A stretch of DNA of 64,000 nt. Source: Serripes groenlandicus (Eukaryota > Mollusca > Bivalvia > Cardiida > Cardiidae). A model generated the notes under the pieces. That model worked only from the letters and a program-made list of their open reading frames with translations. It ran no database searches and was not told the origin of the DNA. The stretch is taken from positions 26,311,545 to 26,375,544 of the forward strand of contig JASEVX010000010.1 of the NCBI GenBank assembly GCA_031761405.1, written 5' to 3'. Positions 31,640 to 42,038 of the stretch are shown here, one piece after another. Every line of letters starts with the position of its first letter. Within the stretch, counting starts at the first letter, position 1. The position numbers and the translations under genes are program-made.

Positions 31640-32056
31640 TATCTTAAGCCTCTCCCAAACCCACAGCAGACGACTTTGAAAGAATCTATACGGAGTACTA
31701 GTTCTGGAGTGAACAGGTCTTTTCTCCTCAATATTCCTCTTATTACTCAACCAAATCCTATGTTGTGGGTACTCAAAAGAATCGTCTCACTGAGACGATT
31801 CTTTTGAGTACCCACAACATAGGGTTTGAATGTAAAATAAGGATTTTAGAACATGCAAAATGCCCCTTATCTAGAGCTCTATCTATACAAAAGTATGACA
31901 AATATCTATGAATTGATTACAGTAATGTATAAATAGTGAATAGAGTTTAAAACATTGTGTGCCAAATGGAGAAATTGATCATTATGAGCAATTTCTTCTT
32001 TTGCAATAATGTTTTCAAAAAAGGGTCAAAATGCTTCTGCATGTGAGAAAGGGTTT
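31640..32056 (-). mobile_element. TTAA-MITE split by a hAT-like element
   Basis: Left part (TAAGCCTCTCCCAAACCC, CAGCAGACGACTTTG) runs to 31691. After the inserted element it resumes at 31889 with AAAAGTATGACAAATATC, hairpin GATCATTATGAGC and GTGAGAAAGGGTTT. Confidence 0.75.
31692..31880. mobile_element. hAT-like hairpin MITE with 8-bp target duplication
   Basis: ATCTATAC lies immediately outside both ends (31684-31691 and 31881-31888). The ends GGAGTACTAG and CTAGAGCTCT are imperfect inverted repeats. The centre is a long near-perfect palindrome, CCTATGTTGTGGGTACTC and its complement, around GTCTCACTGAGAC. Confidence 0.88.
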
Positions 32057-32243
32057 GTATCCATTTATGCTACATGATATACTACATTTAAAGACACCAG
32101 CTAATTTTTACCAGGATGTTTACAACTTTCTATCAAAAATTCTTATTCCAATATTTCAGGATGTTACATCATCTTCCTCAGATGGTATCAAAGGAGACAT
32201 TTCTAAAAAATATCTCAAGTCATGAGGTAAAAAAACCCAATTC

Positions 32244-32468
32244 TTAACCCTTTCCCACATATAGCGGCAGATGACTTAAAACAAAATCCGGTTAAAATAG
32301 GGTGAATCTCTATAAATGAAAGTATAATTGTTTAATTGAGTTGAAATCATTGTGGCAAAAGGAGAAATTGCTCATTATGAGCAATTTCTCCTTTTACCAC
32401 AATGATTTCAAATGACGTCTTCTTCAAAGGCGTCAGATTAAAGCGTCTACATTATGGGAAAGGGTTAA
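32244..32468 (-). mobile_element. TTAA-MITE, diverged, full length
   Basis: TTAACCCTTTCCCACATATA to TATGGGAAAGGGTTAA; GCTCATTATGAGC stem with long perfect arms. Confidence 0.9.
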
Positions 32469-32711
32469 AATATCCCAACTCATGTCAGAGGTAAACCATT
32501 ACAAAAATACGGTTACAACAGTTTGTTATGAAGTAATCCTTTTGAAGACATAAAGAATATAAAAGGAAATAAATCTGTTACAATTCAGTCAAATTGGAAC
32601 TCTATTGACCTGTTCAATGCAATAAATCATAATCATGTCATATTTTCAGTTTAAAATTATAATTTCAGTTGGCTATTTAAAGAGATCTTTTTCAAGGACC
32701 TACTGCAGTTC

Positions 32712-32787
32712 TTAGCCCTTTCCCTAGTGAATTGTTGACACATTTGCAGCAGACAACTTATGAAAATGTAATAGCAAAGTGAGAAAT
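32712..32787 (-). mobile_element. TTAA-MITE left fragment
   Basis: TTAGCCCTTTCCCTAGTGAA and TTGCAGCAGACAACTTATG; interrupted by the following copy. Confidence 0.65.
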
Positions 32788-33002
32788 ATAGATGATTTCT
32801 GACGCCTCTGCAGCAGACGGCTTTTTGAAAACATAGTGACGAAAATAGAAATTGCTCAAAACGAGCAATTTCTTCTTTTGCCACAATGTTTTCCACTTTT
32901 AGTCATAGGTTATCCATTTAATTATAGAGATTTTCTATTTCTTTTGACAAAATATGTTCAAAGTCATCTGCTGCCGAATTGTCGTATGAGGGAAAGAATT
33001 AT
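32788..33002 (+). mobile_element. TTAA-MITE, left end replaced
   Basis: From ATTTCTGACGCCTCTGCAGC, complete arms and hairpin, to ATGAGGGAAAGAATTA. The terminal ~15 bp on the left are missing. Confidence 0.85.
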
Positions 33003-33008
33003 TATAAT

Positions 33009-33097
33009 TAACATATTTCTTCATTTGTAAAGATTTCCTATATATCTATGCCGAGATGTTTTTTTTAAAAATTTGTTGCAAGTGGGAAAGGATTAAT
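33009..33097 (+). mobile_element. TTAA-MITE right fragment
   Basis: GATTTCCTATATATCTATGC, GAGATGTTTT and TTGTTGCAAGTGGGAAAGG. Confidence 0.6.
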
Positions 33098-33121
33098 TTG
33101 TATATTTTGAATTCTACAGAT

Positions 33122-34359
33122 CCTTCAAAACACAGGTACATGTCGTGGTACACCCCCATACCTATATATACCATATACAGTCAATCCTGTATTTAAGGAC
33201 CACCCATAGAAAATGAAAACTCTGGTCTTGTTCACAGGTGGTCTTTAATTGCAGGATCATTTATACAGAAAATGAGAATTTGGGAAACGAAAGGTATGGC
33301 AGCTATGGACAGGGAGTTTATATTCCAAGGTGGTCTTTAGGACAGGTTTGACTGTATAAAGAGTTGGTCTTTAGGACAGGTTTGACTGTATAAAGAGTTG
33401 GTCTTTAGGACAGGTTTGACTGTATAAAGAGTTGGTCTTTAGGACAGGTTTGACTGTATAAAGAGGTGGTCTTTAGGACAGGTTTGACTGTATAAAGAGT
33501 TGGTCTTTAGGACAGGTTTGACTGTATAAAGAGTTGGTCTTTAGGACAGGTTTGACTGTATAAAGAGTTGGTCTTTAGGACAGGTTTGACTGTATAAAGA
33601 GTTGGTCTTTAGGACAGGTTTGACTGTATAAAGAGTTGGTCTTTAGGACAGGTTTCACTGTATAAAGAGGTGGTCTTTAGGACAGGTTTGACTGTATAAA
33701 GAGTTGGTCTTTAGGACAGGTTTGACTGTATAAAGAGTTGGTCTTTAGGACAGGTTTGACTGTATAAAGAGTTGGTCTTTAGGACAGGTTTGACTGTATA
33801 AAGAGTTGGTCTTTAGGACAGGTTTGACTGTATAAAGAGTTGGTCTTTAGGACAGGTTTGACTGTATAAAGAGTTGGTCTTTAGGACAGGTTTGACTGTA
33901 TAAAGAGGTGGTCTTTAGGACAGGTTTGACTGTATAAAGAGGTGGTCTTTAGGACAGGTTTGACTGTATAAAGAGTTGGTCTTTAGGACAGGTTTGACTG
34001 TATAAAGAGTTGGTCTGTAACAATGCTCCAATGCACAGATCACACCACCGTAGTTAATCAACTCAGCAAATGCAAAAACACCCTTTTATAGTCAAGAACT
34101 GAGTGTAAAGTCAAACCTGTGCTAAAGACCACCTTTGTACAGCAATTTCCTGTCTATAGAAACCACTTTTCATTTCCCAAATACTCATTTTCTGCATAAA
34201 TGACCCTGTAATTGAAGACCACCTGTAAACAAAGACCAAATTATTATCTTCCAGTGTGTGGTCTTTAAACACAGGTTGAACAGTAGATCAAATCTTTATA
34301 TATGGTATATATGTGTATGGTGGTCATCGTAACACGTCATCTACCTGTGCTTCAAAAAT
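33122..34359. mobile_element. 1.2-kb inverted-repeat element with minisatellite loop
   Basis: The left arm (33122-33330) and right arm (34110-34359) are imperfect inverted copies: CCTTCAAAACACAGGTACAT against ACCTGTGCTTCAAAA, TATATACCATATA against TATATGGTATATA, and GGTGGTCTTTAATTGCAGG against CCTGTAATTGAAGACCACC. The 34-bp array occupies most of the space between. No coding capacity. Confidence 0.8.
33332..34018. repeat. 34-bp minisatellite, about 20 units
   Basis: Unit GGTCTTTAGGACAGGTTTGA + CTGTATAAAGAGTT. Units are almost identical: a few end AGGT for AGTT, and one has CACTG for GACTG near 33657. Boundaries are sharp. Confidence 0.95.
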
Positions 34360-34461
34360 TACTTGTTTGAGATAATTTTCTGACAAAGCAGCAGCTGCAC
34401 TCAAAACCCAACATCAAATTCTAAAGCCAATGAATCACTGGATAGACTGAGAAACATATAG

Positions 34462-34684
34462 CATCAGCAGCAAACAACTTTTGAAAATATTGTGGCAAAA
34501 GGACAAATTGCTCATCATGATCATACTCCTATTTATAGAGATTTTTCATATAATTGCCTAGATTATCTATGCAGGAGATATGTTTTTAAAACATAGAAAA
34601 AAATCCAATAATTATACTTTTGTTTACAGAGAGATTCGTCATTCATCTGCTGCAGATTTATTGTATAAAGGAAAGGGATAAATT
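34462..34684 (+). mobile_element. TTAA-MITE, decayed
   Basis: ATCAGCAGCAAACAACTTTTG, GTGGCAAAAGGACAAATTGC, and TCATCTGCTGCAGATTTATT with GGAAAGGGATAA. The middle is rearranged. Confidence 0.6.
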
Positions 34685-35205
34685 ATTATTTCAGTTGGTG
34701 ATTTATAAGTATATAGAATTTGTTCCAAGGACATATAAGACTTTTTTTAATTGTCACTACTTTTTGGCTAAATTTACAGCTTACAAACAGGAACAACCTA
34801 ATTAATTCCATTTCCCACCTAGCTACTTCTACCTTTCATCAAAATAAAAAGGTTTATTTATTCTGATCTGTAAAGTTTTTCTCCAAATGATTTCAATTTA
34901 GTACGAAAACAATATATCAATTAACAGATTAATAGCAATGCTCTGAATTGACTTTAACCCTTACCCTATACATTGTATATACAGAGTTTACAGACAATAT
35001 TTAATGTCTCCAAGTTTTCATAACAAGCAATTCTTCTTTTCCTTAAAAGTTTTCAACCATGTCTAAACTTCATGCTGCTATTTCTCAAAAACGTCACTGT
35101 TTTATCCCCTGATAATTTCAAAGCAGACGGCTGTAGAAATATATGAGATATATAATCTTTAACATGTGCAATCACACTACAGAAAATGATGTATAGTAGG
35201 GACTG
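34685..35205. other. Unassigned; faint MITE traces
   Basis: TTAACCCTTACCCTATACAT near 34953 and CAAAGCAGACGGCTGTAG near 35130 may be an old copy. Nothing else recognised. Confidence 0.3.
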
Positions 35206-35753
35206 TCTCCAGATTTGGGGGGTAAATCGTTTTCAATTATTACAAACTTTAAAGGCCAAAACTAAAACTGTGAATGAACTCACAGAAGGATAACCCCGCC
35301 CAGCAATTCTAGAATTTTGACTTTTACCACATGTTGCAATATCTAAGTAACTAAAAATTTAATTATCTCCCTTTTGATAGTGAGGACCCGGACTATCCTG
35401 TGTAAAGTTTCATTAACCCTTTCCCTCATACGACAATTCTGCAGCAGACGACTTTGGACATATTTTGTCAAAATATAGAAAATCTCTATAATTGAATGGA
35501 TAACCTATGACGAAAAGTGGAAAACATTGTGGCAAAAGGAGAAATTGCTCGTTTTGAGCAATTTCTTCTTTTGTCACTATGTTTTCAAAAAGCCGTCTGC
35601 AGCAGAGGCATCAGAAAGCATCTATATGAGGGAAAGGGTTAAAAGCCATCCAGTAGTTTAGGAGGAGTTGTCCTTCCAATGCTATTACTATGACCACATA
35701 TTGCAATGTTTAAGTAACTAGAAGTTTAATTATCTCCCCTCAATATTTAAGAA
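35206..35753. mobile_element. GGGGGGTAA-ended repeat, interrupted by a MITE
   Basis: TTGGGGGGTAAATCG, GAACTCACAGAAGGATAACC, TTACCACATGTTGCAATATC and GTGTAAAGTTTCATTAA before the MITE; GCCATCCAGTAGTTTAGGAG and another ACCACATATTGCAATG unit after it. Related to 28240-28543 by GAACTCACA(A/G)AAGGATA and the AGGAGGAGTTG segment. Confidence 0.55.
35413..35642 (-). mobile_element. TTAA-MITE, full length, precise insertion
   Basis: TTAACCCTTTCCCTCATAC to GAGGGAAAGGGTTAA. The host repeat reads TTTCATTAAAAGCCATCC if the element and one TTAA are removed. Confidence 0.94.
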
Positions 35754-35761
35754 CAGCCATT

Positions 35762-36080
35762 ATTTATTAATTGTTTTTATTTACCCTCGCCGTGCAGAAT
35801 TAACTATTTGGCGAGCAGACAAAGTTAGATACAAGGTAGTCCGGGTGCGATACCCTAGCTCTTTCCGAAAAGACCCCTTGGTTCTTTTACGTGCCCGGTG
35901 TATAGCACCGATACACGCAAGGTTATTTTTCCTGGAAAGGACCAGTACTTAACCTCTAGTTGAGTGGGAGATGCTTAAAAGCATCCCTCAAATTTGCAGA
36001 ACCCGGACCGGGATTTGAACCCCAGACCTCTGGATTGACAGTCCAGTGTGTTAACCACTGGACTACCCCGCCACTCAGAC
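35762..36080 (-). repeat. tRNA-headed SINE with conserved central domain
   Basis: CAGCCATT flanks both sides (35754-35761, 36081-36088). On the minus strand the head starts near 36073 as GCGGGGTAGTCCAGTGGTTA with B-box GGGTTCAAATCCC. The anticodon-like loop is CTGTCAA with a CTGGA/TCCAG stem. The body contains GGTTCTTTTACGTGCCCGG near 35880 and TTTTCGGAAAGAGCTAGGG, resembling the conserved central domains of metazoan SINEs. The tail is near 35770. Confidence 0.85.
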
Positions 36081-36087
36081 CAGCCAT

Positions 36088-36318
36088 TTAACCCTTTCCC
36101 TCATATAAACGCTTTCGGACGCCTCTGCAGCAGACGGCTTTTTGAAAACATAGTGACAAAAGAAGAAATTGCACAAAACGTGCAATTTCTCCTTTTACCA
36201 CAATGTTTTCCACTTTTTTTTCATAGAATAATATCCATTCAATTATGGAGATTTTCTATTTTTTGACAAAATACATTCAAAGTCGTACGTCTGCTGCAGA
36301 ATTGTTGTATGAGGGACT
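36088..36318 (+). mobile_element. TTAA-MITE, right end truncated
   Basis: TTAACCCTTTCCCTCATATA; stem GCACAAAACGTGC; stops at ATGAGGGA with no closing TTAA. It starts within the target duplication of the SINE. Confidence 0.9.
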
Positions 36319-36897
36319 CCTTTCCGCTTACTTGCATATCATCAATGTTGATACATCATGTTTTGCAAATATATTAAGTTTATCAACTTTCTGAAGTACT
36401 TTTAGAATATTTATTTGTTTAAAAGACAAAAAATGTGAGCTAGTCCCCCTTGAAAAAGGTTCTTAACCCTGGGCTGTATTTCAGAAGTATTTTTTCAGTA
36501 AATTACACCTTGTTATTTACTAAAAACATTATCTTTTTACTGACCAACCACTTATGGGAAGGATTTAATAGACCTACTTAAACATTAGTTTTATATATTA
36601 TTGAAAGTCTTTGTTAATCTCGATCGCTTACCTGTTATTGTACCTTTATTATTTATAGTCGTCTGCTTTCAAAACATCTCAGGAAAAACATGTTACATCA
36701 GGAGAAAAAGAAACTTGAGCTTGATAAAAAGTTAAACTCAAAATGAGCATTGTCTAGTTTTTCGACAATGCTTTTTAAAAAAAAATTATGTCCAGTTAAA
36801 CTTTTTAAACTTAAACGAAAACTATTAGTTTTTATTTCCAGTCTGAAAGTTTGATCTTCAAATTTAAAATTAGGATATATTTTAAAATTATATGAAA
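36319..36897. other. No recognised feature
   Basis: AT-rich. CCCTTGAAAAAGGTTCTTAAC near 36446 and AGACAATGCTCATTTTG-type hairpin text near 36740 are not assignable. Confidence 0.35.
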
Positions 36898-37640
36898 ACA
36901 AGAGGACCATGATTGTCCTATATCGCTCGCCCGATTTAATAGAATTAAAACAGTTTTCTTATCCTTTTCGCACTTATTGTTTGTTTCGTTGATATTGGGC
37001 CTTACTATATTTAATAAAACATTTTAAAACTAAACTAACCTTGGTAGAGGGTCACCCAAGGAATATTTGTGCCATTTTTTTTTTTAAACTGAGCTAATAC
37101 TTTTGGACAAGAAGATGTTTAAAGATTTCTCTAAATATAAGGAAAACAAATCTTTACCCCTGGCGGCCATGTTTTTCAACAGATAGGAATAATTTCAACA
37201 ATCTTCATAGATTGTCGCCCAATGAACAGTAATGCAAAATTAATTTCAAATTGGGCCAGTACTTTTGAGCAGAAATATTGTAAAAGGTGTTCTTTAACTA
37301 TACACATATAAGGAAATCAAGCTCTGCTCCCTTTTTTCGATGGTTCGGAATAACTTCCAACATTCTTTGTAGATTGATTGATTGATTGATTGATTGGTGT
37401 TTTAAGCCGCTAGCGAGTCAGTCATAGTACAAACCCCATAACCCTTAGCGCCAAGAAAGGCAGCCATTACAATCATTTTCAAAGTCTTTGGTATGAATTC
37501 TTGGTAGAAGAAACATTTGTGCCAAAATCTGGCCAGTATTTATGGTCAAGAAGAATTGAAAGTTTTGGCATTTTCCCCTCTGTCTGATGCAACGGCCACC
37601 TAGGATAATATTCCTGTGAAATTAATTGGAAATCAAACTT
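36898..37640. mobile_element. Helitron-like non-autonomous element
   Basis: Starts ACAAGAGGACCATGATTGTC and CTATATCGCTCGCCCG. Contains repeated units with GAGGGTCACCCAAGGAATAT and CTGGCGGCCATG. A SINE C tail is inserted at 37374-37478. The 3' end is unclear. Confidence 0.55.
37374..37478 (-). repeat. SINE family C, 3' part
   Basis: (GATT)n, GGTGTTTTAAGCCGC, then ACCCTTAGCGCCAAG-AAAGG-GCAGCCATT. The tRNA head is missing. Confidence 0.65.
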
Positions 37641-37953
37641 GTAGTTTCAGAGAAGAAGATTTGAATTAGACAATGTACATTCAGTGATTACAATATCTCA
37701 TCTCCAGCACATAAAAAAAAAGTAGTTAACTATTTGAAGTAAATTGTTGAAATTGAACAGCTTGGAAGAATTTCTCCTATTCAAACAATTTTCTCAAGTC
37801 AAATGTATCTGGCAATTTTTTTTGTTGAAATAAACAAAGAAAAGATTATTCTGTACTCTTTTTTCTGTATATTTGTAACAAAATTGCCTATTTCCTGTGA
37901 CGATTTTAATTGCAAAAGTTCTATAAAGCATAAAAGGTGTCAAAGTAATTTTA

Positions 37954-38056
37954 AGCCTTTCCCACTTACAGTTGCATATGCAGCAGACAAGTCCTGGAAA
38001 CATGGAGGTAAAAAGAGAAATAGCTCAAAATGTGTCTGAAGGTTGGAAAAGGTAAA
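37954..38056 (-). mobile_element. TTAA-MITE deletion derivative
   Basis: TTAAGCCTTTCCCACTTAC, TGCAGCAGACAAG, AGGTAAAAAGAG and a GGTTGGAAAAGG right end in about 100 bp. Confidence 0.6.
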
Positions 38057-38285
38057 TGGGACTGTCTCACGATTTTAAGAATTTAAATCCGAAAAACAAA
38101 TATGCTAAAAGTCTTTAAAACAGTCGTGAAAGTGATAATATTTGCAAATCATGATGTTTCAAAATAAAATGCAATTGTATATTTAAAAGTAACGTCATCA
38201 TTTATATGGAAACACAACACCTAACCATAAACACTATTTTTCCCATTTTCAGCTCAACAAAAGGAAGTGTACATGAAAATATTTG

Positions 38286-38429
38286 TTAACCCTTTCCATC
38301 ATGTAGATGTTTTCTGTAGCCTCTGCAGAAGACGACTTTTGAAAAAATTGTTCTTTCACTTTTAGAAAATTAGAATTTTTGTGAAGCCGTCTGCTGCAGA
38401 TTTGTTGTAAGTTGGAAATGGGCGGTTAA
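38286..38429 (+). mobile_element. TTAA-MITE deletion derivative, first of three joined copies
   Basis: TTAACCCTTTCCATCATGTA to GGAAATGGGCGGTTAA with the hairpin deleted. Confidence 0.85.
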
Positions 38430-38656
38430 TGCTTTCATACAACAAATCTGCAGCAGACGACTTTGAAAATAACTGGGCAAAAAATATGTTGAACTTCTCA
38501 ATATTAAAGTGTACTTATTGAAAGAAGTTGAAAACACTATGGCAAAAGGAGAAATTCCACATTATTAGCAATTTCTTCTTTTGCCTAATAATTGTTTTTG
38601 AAAGTCCTCTGCTGCAGAGGTGTCAGGAAGCATATGAAAGTGAGAGAAAGGGTTAA
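38426..38656 (-). mobile_element. TTAA-MITE, second of three joined copies
   Basis: TTAATGCTTTCATACAAC to GAGAGAAAGGGTTAA. Both TTAA are shared with neighbours. Confidence 0.87.
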
Positions 38657-38857
38657 CCCTTAACCTCATATAGACGCTCTCTGACGCCTCTGCAGCAGAC
38701 AGCATTTTGAAAACAATGTGACCAAAGAAGAGCAATTTCTTCTTTTGACACGATGTTTTCCACTTTTAGTCATAGGTTATCCATTCAATTATAGAAATTT
38801 TCTAAAAATATGTTCAATTGGTCTGCTGCAGATTTGTTGTATGAGGGAAAGGGTTAA
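38653..38857 (+). mobile_element. TTAA-MITE, third of three joined copies
   Basis: TTAACCCTTAACCTCATATA to GAGGGAAAGGGTTAA. First hairpin arm shortened. Confidence 0.9.
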
Positions 38858-38959
38858 GTAGAACCAAATTGGTATGTTTTGATTAGGAGTACCATTTGAA
38901 TTAGTTTGTCCTGATTGGAAGTGAAGTCCCAAGAATGTTTCAGTCCCTTTTATTATTTC

Positions 38960-39128
38960 TCACTTGCATATGCATTTTGAGATACAAATTGCATCTTTTT
39001 GCCACAATGCATTGAATACATACTTTTCAGTAATTTTTCTTTCATTTACAGACATCATAATCCATATATTTGCCTAGATGTTTTTAAATGTGTTTGTTGC
39101 AGATTTATTGTGTATGAGAAAGTGTTAA
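38960..39128 (+). mobile_element. TTAA-MITE, 5'-truncated
   Basis: Second hairpin arm onward (TTGCATCTTTTTGCCAC, GATTTATTGTGTATGAG) ending AAAGTGTTAA, which opens the next copy. Confidence 0.7.
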
Positions 39129-39355
39129 CCCTTTCCCTCATATAGACGCTTTCTGACGCCTCTGCAGCAGACGACTTTTTGAAAACATAGTGACAAAAGA
39201 AGAAATTGCACAAAACGTGCAATTTCTCCTTTTGCCACTATGTTTTCCTCTTTTAGTCATAGGTTATCCATTTAATAATAGAGATTTTCTAAATTTTGAC
39301 AAAATATGTTCAAAGTCATCTGCTGCAGAATTGTCGTATGAGGGAAAGGGTTAGG
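39125..39355 (+). mobile_element. TTAA-MITE, full length
   Basis: TTAACCCTTTCCCTCATATA to GAGGGAAAGGGTTAG; stem GCACAAAACGTGC. Last base of the right TTAA mutated. Confidence 0.93.
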
Positions 39356-39472
39356 TGAGCCCATTCACACATAAAACAAATTCTAAAGGAGATGACTTAG
39401 TCAGGGAAGGGTAGTTTAGAGAAATGGTTGGCAGTAGCATAAGTCTGGGTAGAGTAATTAAGACAAGAGGAC

Positions 39473-40114
39473 CATAATGGCCCTGGATCGCTCACCTGAT
39501 ATTTCTTCTTTTCACTTTAGCCATATAAGCCCCGCCCCCTGGCGGCCATAGTTTCCGACCAATCAACTTGGCTTGAAGGAATCTAATAAAGGGTCACCCT
39601 AGGAACATTTATACAAAATTATTTGAAAATCGGCCTGACATGTGGGTCACTTAAGGAACATTTCATTTTTTTTGAAAATCAGCCTGACACTTTCAGGAGA
39701 AGATTTTTTAAGTTTTTACTACAGCCATATACGGCAAAATAGCCCTGCCTCCCCCTGGCGGCCATGTTTTTTGACCAATCAACATGGCTTGAAGGAATCC
39801 GATAGAGGGTCATCCAAGGAACATTTCTACACAATTATTTGAGAATCTGTCAACCAGTTTGGGAGAAGATTCATTTTGAAGTTTTTTTCATTTCGTTGCC
39901 ATGGAAACCAGAATTCTGCACGGATCCCGATAATTTTACGGAATTCTGGTGAGGTCATTGAGAGGATTCTTTGAGTTTCATCCCAATTGAACCACTGGTT
40001 ACTGAGGAGAAGAAGTTGACACACGACGGACTACACACGACGGATGACGGACGACAGACGACGCATGACGGACAACAGACAAAATGCAATCACAACAAAG
40101 CTCAGGTGAGCTAA
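39473..40114. mobile_element. Helitron-like non-autonomous element, best copy
   Basis: Begins ACAAGAGGACCATAATGGCC, with a dyad (GGACCATAATGGCC) and CGCTCACCTGA. Two ~100-bp internal units with GACCAATCAACTTGGCTTGA and GGGTCACCCTAGGAACATTT, a TTGCCATGGAAACCAGAATT block, a GAC-rich tract (GACACACGACGGACTAC onward, 40017-40078), and a terminal hairpin AGCTCAGGTGAGCT ending CTAA. No protein. Confidence 0.65.
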
Positions 40115-40321
40115 TAAATCGTAAAGGGACCAAGTGACAAGTGATTGACCAAACCTTAACCAATCCAGAGATGACCCTGGGAGTAATCAGTAATAAATCC
40201 AAGATCGTGATATTTAACACTTTGTTAAAGATTAAACATTGAATACTACAGGGTCAACGCATTTCTGTCAAAATAACAATCCTTTCCATCTTGAGCCTGT
40301 TGAGGTAAAAGCAAAGATTTC

Positions 40322-40548
40322 AAACCATTCCCACCTGCAGACGCATTTGGCAAATGTGCAGCAGACAACTTTTGAAAACATTGTGGCAAAAGGAGGAATT
40401 CCTCATTATGTCATCAATTTCTCCTTTTGCCACAATGTTTTCAACTTTATTCAATATTTAAACTTTATTAATAGATTTTCCATATTTTTGCCTGGATGTT
40501 TTTAAAATCACATGCTGCAGATTTTTTGTATGTTGGAACGGGTAAAAA
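40322..40548 (+). mobile_element. TTAA-MITE, diverged
   Basis: AACCATTCCCACCTGCAGACG to TGTTGGAACGGGTAA. Stem interrupted by TCATTATGTCATC. Confidence 0.82.
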
Positions 40549-40684
40549 ATGATTGCTTGGGATTGCAGGGAATGTCATTGCGGCTGATGTTCCGGTGTCG
40601 CTGGTTCTTGAACTTAGGCCAGACACTATACGCCTACAAATGTGTTCATGAAGTTGGGTAATGATTGAATATAAACTGTAAGAC

Positions 40685-40839
40685 TTAACCCTTTCCCTCA
40701 TATAGACGCTTTCTGATGCCTCTGCAGCAGACAGCTTTTTGAAAACATAGCGACAAAAAAGAAGAAATTGCTTTTGTCACCATGTTTTCAGCTCTATTCA
40801 ATAATAGTACTTTCATTTATAGAGAATGTCATTTTTGTT
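40685..40839 (+). mobile_element. TTAA-MITE hybrid, truncated
   Basis: Main-type left end (TTAACCCTTTCCCTCATATA) joined after the hairpin to diverged-type sequence (CTCTATTCAATAATAG). Stops at the next copy. Confidence 0.8.
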
Positions 40840-41049
40840 TAACCTAATAATACAAGATATCTGCAGCAGACGACTTTGGAAACTAAGAAAATCTCTATGA
40901 TTGAAGGTATAATTGCCGAAAAAAGTTGAAAAAATTGTGGCAAAAGGAGAAATTGCTCGTTTTGAGCAATTTCTCCTATTATAACAGTGTTTTTAACAGT
41001 AGTCTGCAGCAGAGGCATCAACAAGCGTCTATATGTGGAAAAGTGTTAA
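40840..41049 (-). mobile_element. TTAA-MITE, diverged
   Basis: TTAACCTAATAATACAAG, stem GCTCGTTTTGAGC, right TGTGGAAAAGTGTTAA. Confidence 0.82.
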
Positions 41050-41165
41050 TAACCCTTCCAATGGCAACTTTTTAAAACAGACTTGTCCAGCTCTGCATTT
41101 GTACGAGTCTACAGCCAATTTCTAGGAATATCAAGGTAAAACTGTTGAGTTGAGCAGCCAAGAGC

Positions 41166-41352
41166 AGAGCTCTAGATATTCCTAGACATTCTAAAATCCT
41201 TATTTGACCCTCTAACCCTATGTTGTGGGTACTCAAAAGAATTGTCTCAGTAAGACGATTGTTTTGAGTACCCACATCATAGGGTTTGGTTGGATAATAA
41301 GAAAGATATCTTGGGGAAAAAGAGCTGTAAACTCTTTCTTATCTGGACCCCT
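41166..41352. mobile_element. hAT-like hairpin MITE
   Basis: Flanked by CCAAGAGC and GCAAGAGT (6 of 8 identical in the same register). Ends AGAGCTCTAGATA and TATCTGGACCCCT. Central palindrome around GTCTCAGTAAGAC. Confidence 0.8.
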
Positions 41353-41463
41353 GCAAGAGTAAAGAGCCTGGTCAGACAGTGTAGAACTATATGCAGCCTG
41401 GCCAGGCTCTAAACTGCTGGCACAGGCTTAACAAATACGGTTCAAGCTGTCAAAGGGTTTATA

Positions 41464-41620
41464 AGAGGTCCAGAGTACACAGCTCTTTTACCCACAATAT
41501 CTCTCATATCATCCAATGAAACCCTATGGTGTGGGAATTCTTTTTTAGTACCAACAACATAGGGTCAGAGGGTAAAATAAGGTTTTTGGAACATGCTAAA
41601 CTCCCCTGACATAAAGCTCT
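41464..41620. mobile_element. hAT-like hairpin MITE
   Basis: Flanks GGTTTATA (41456-41463) and GGTTTATG (41621-41628). Ends AGAGGTCCAGAG and AAAGCTCT. The loop of the palindrome is shortened. Confidence 0.82.
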
Positions 41621-41654
41621 GGTTTATGAGATACTTACTACACATGTAGTAGTC

Positions 41655-41948
41655 GAGTCCCGGTTGCTCAGTCGGTAACGATGCGGGCTGTCAATCCAGG
41701 GGTTGCGAGTTCAAATCGCGGCTCGGCCAAATTTCTTTCCGAGGTTTGACGAAGGTCATTGCGACATGCGTCATTCGTCTTCCACCAATGGGCTAAGTCT
41801 ATATGGAAAAGCAGCAAGTTGCTTGGGAAGATTGATGTGTGAAGTACTGGTGGGAGAAAACCAGGAAACATATGAGTAGGTGAACTGGCCGCCGTGATAT
41901 GACTGAGAAATTGTTAAAAACAGCGTTAAACCCCAATCAATCAATCAA
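41655..41948 (+). repeat. tRNA-derived SINE, family B, full length
   Basis: Head GAGTCCCGGTTGCTCAGTCG, B-box GAGTTCAAATCGCGG, GGAAGATTGATGTGTGAAGT, GAACTGGCCGCCGTGATATG and tail CCCCAATCAATCAATCAAC. Confidence 0.9.
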
Positions 41949-42038
41949 CACATGCAGTACAATAGCTGGTACAAATATTGTTGCAAAATTTATTGCAGAA
42001 AAACAAGAAAGATTTCTATCATAGATGTATATAAACAC

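Noticed and set aside
33332..34018. Regular 34-bp repeats suggesting a CRISPR array
   Set aside because: Units abut with no unique spacers, no cas genes are nearby, and the context is eukaryotic.
36000..36075. A tRNA-Asp gene (GTC anticodon-like loop)
   Set aside because: The tRNA-like part continues into a SINE body and is bounded by a target duplication of the whole unit; acceptor-stem pairing is poor.
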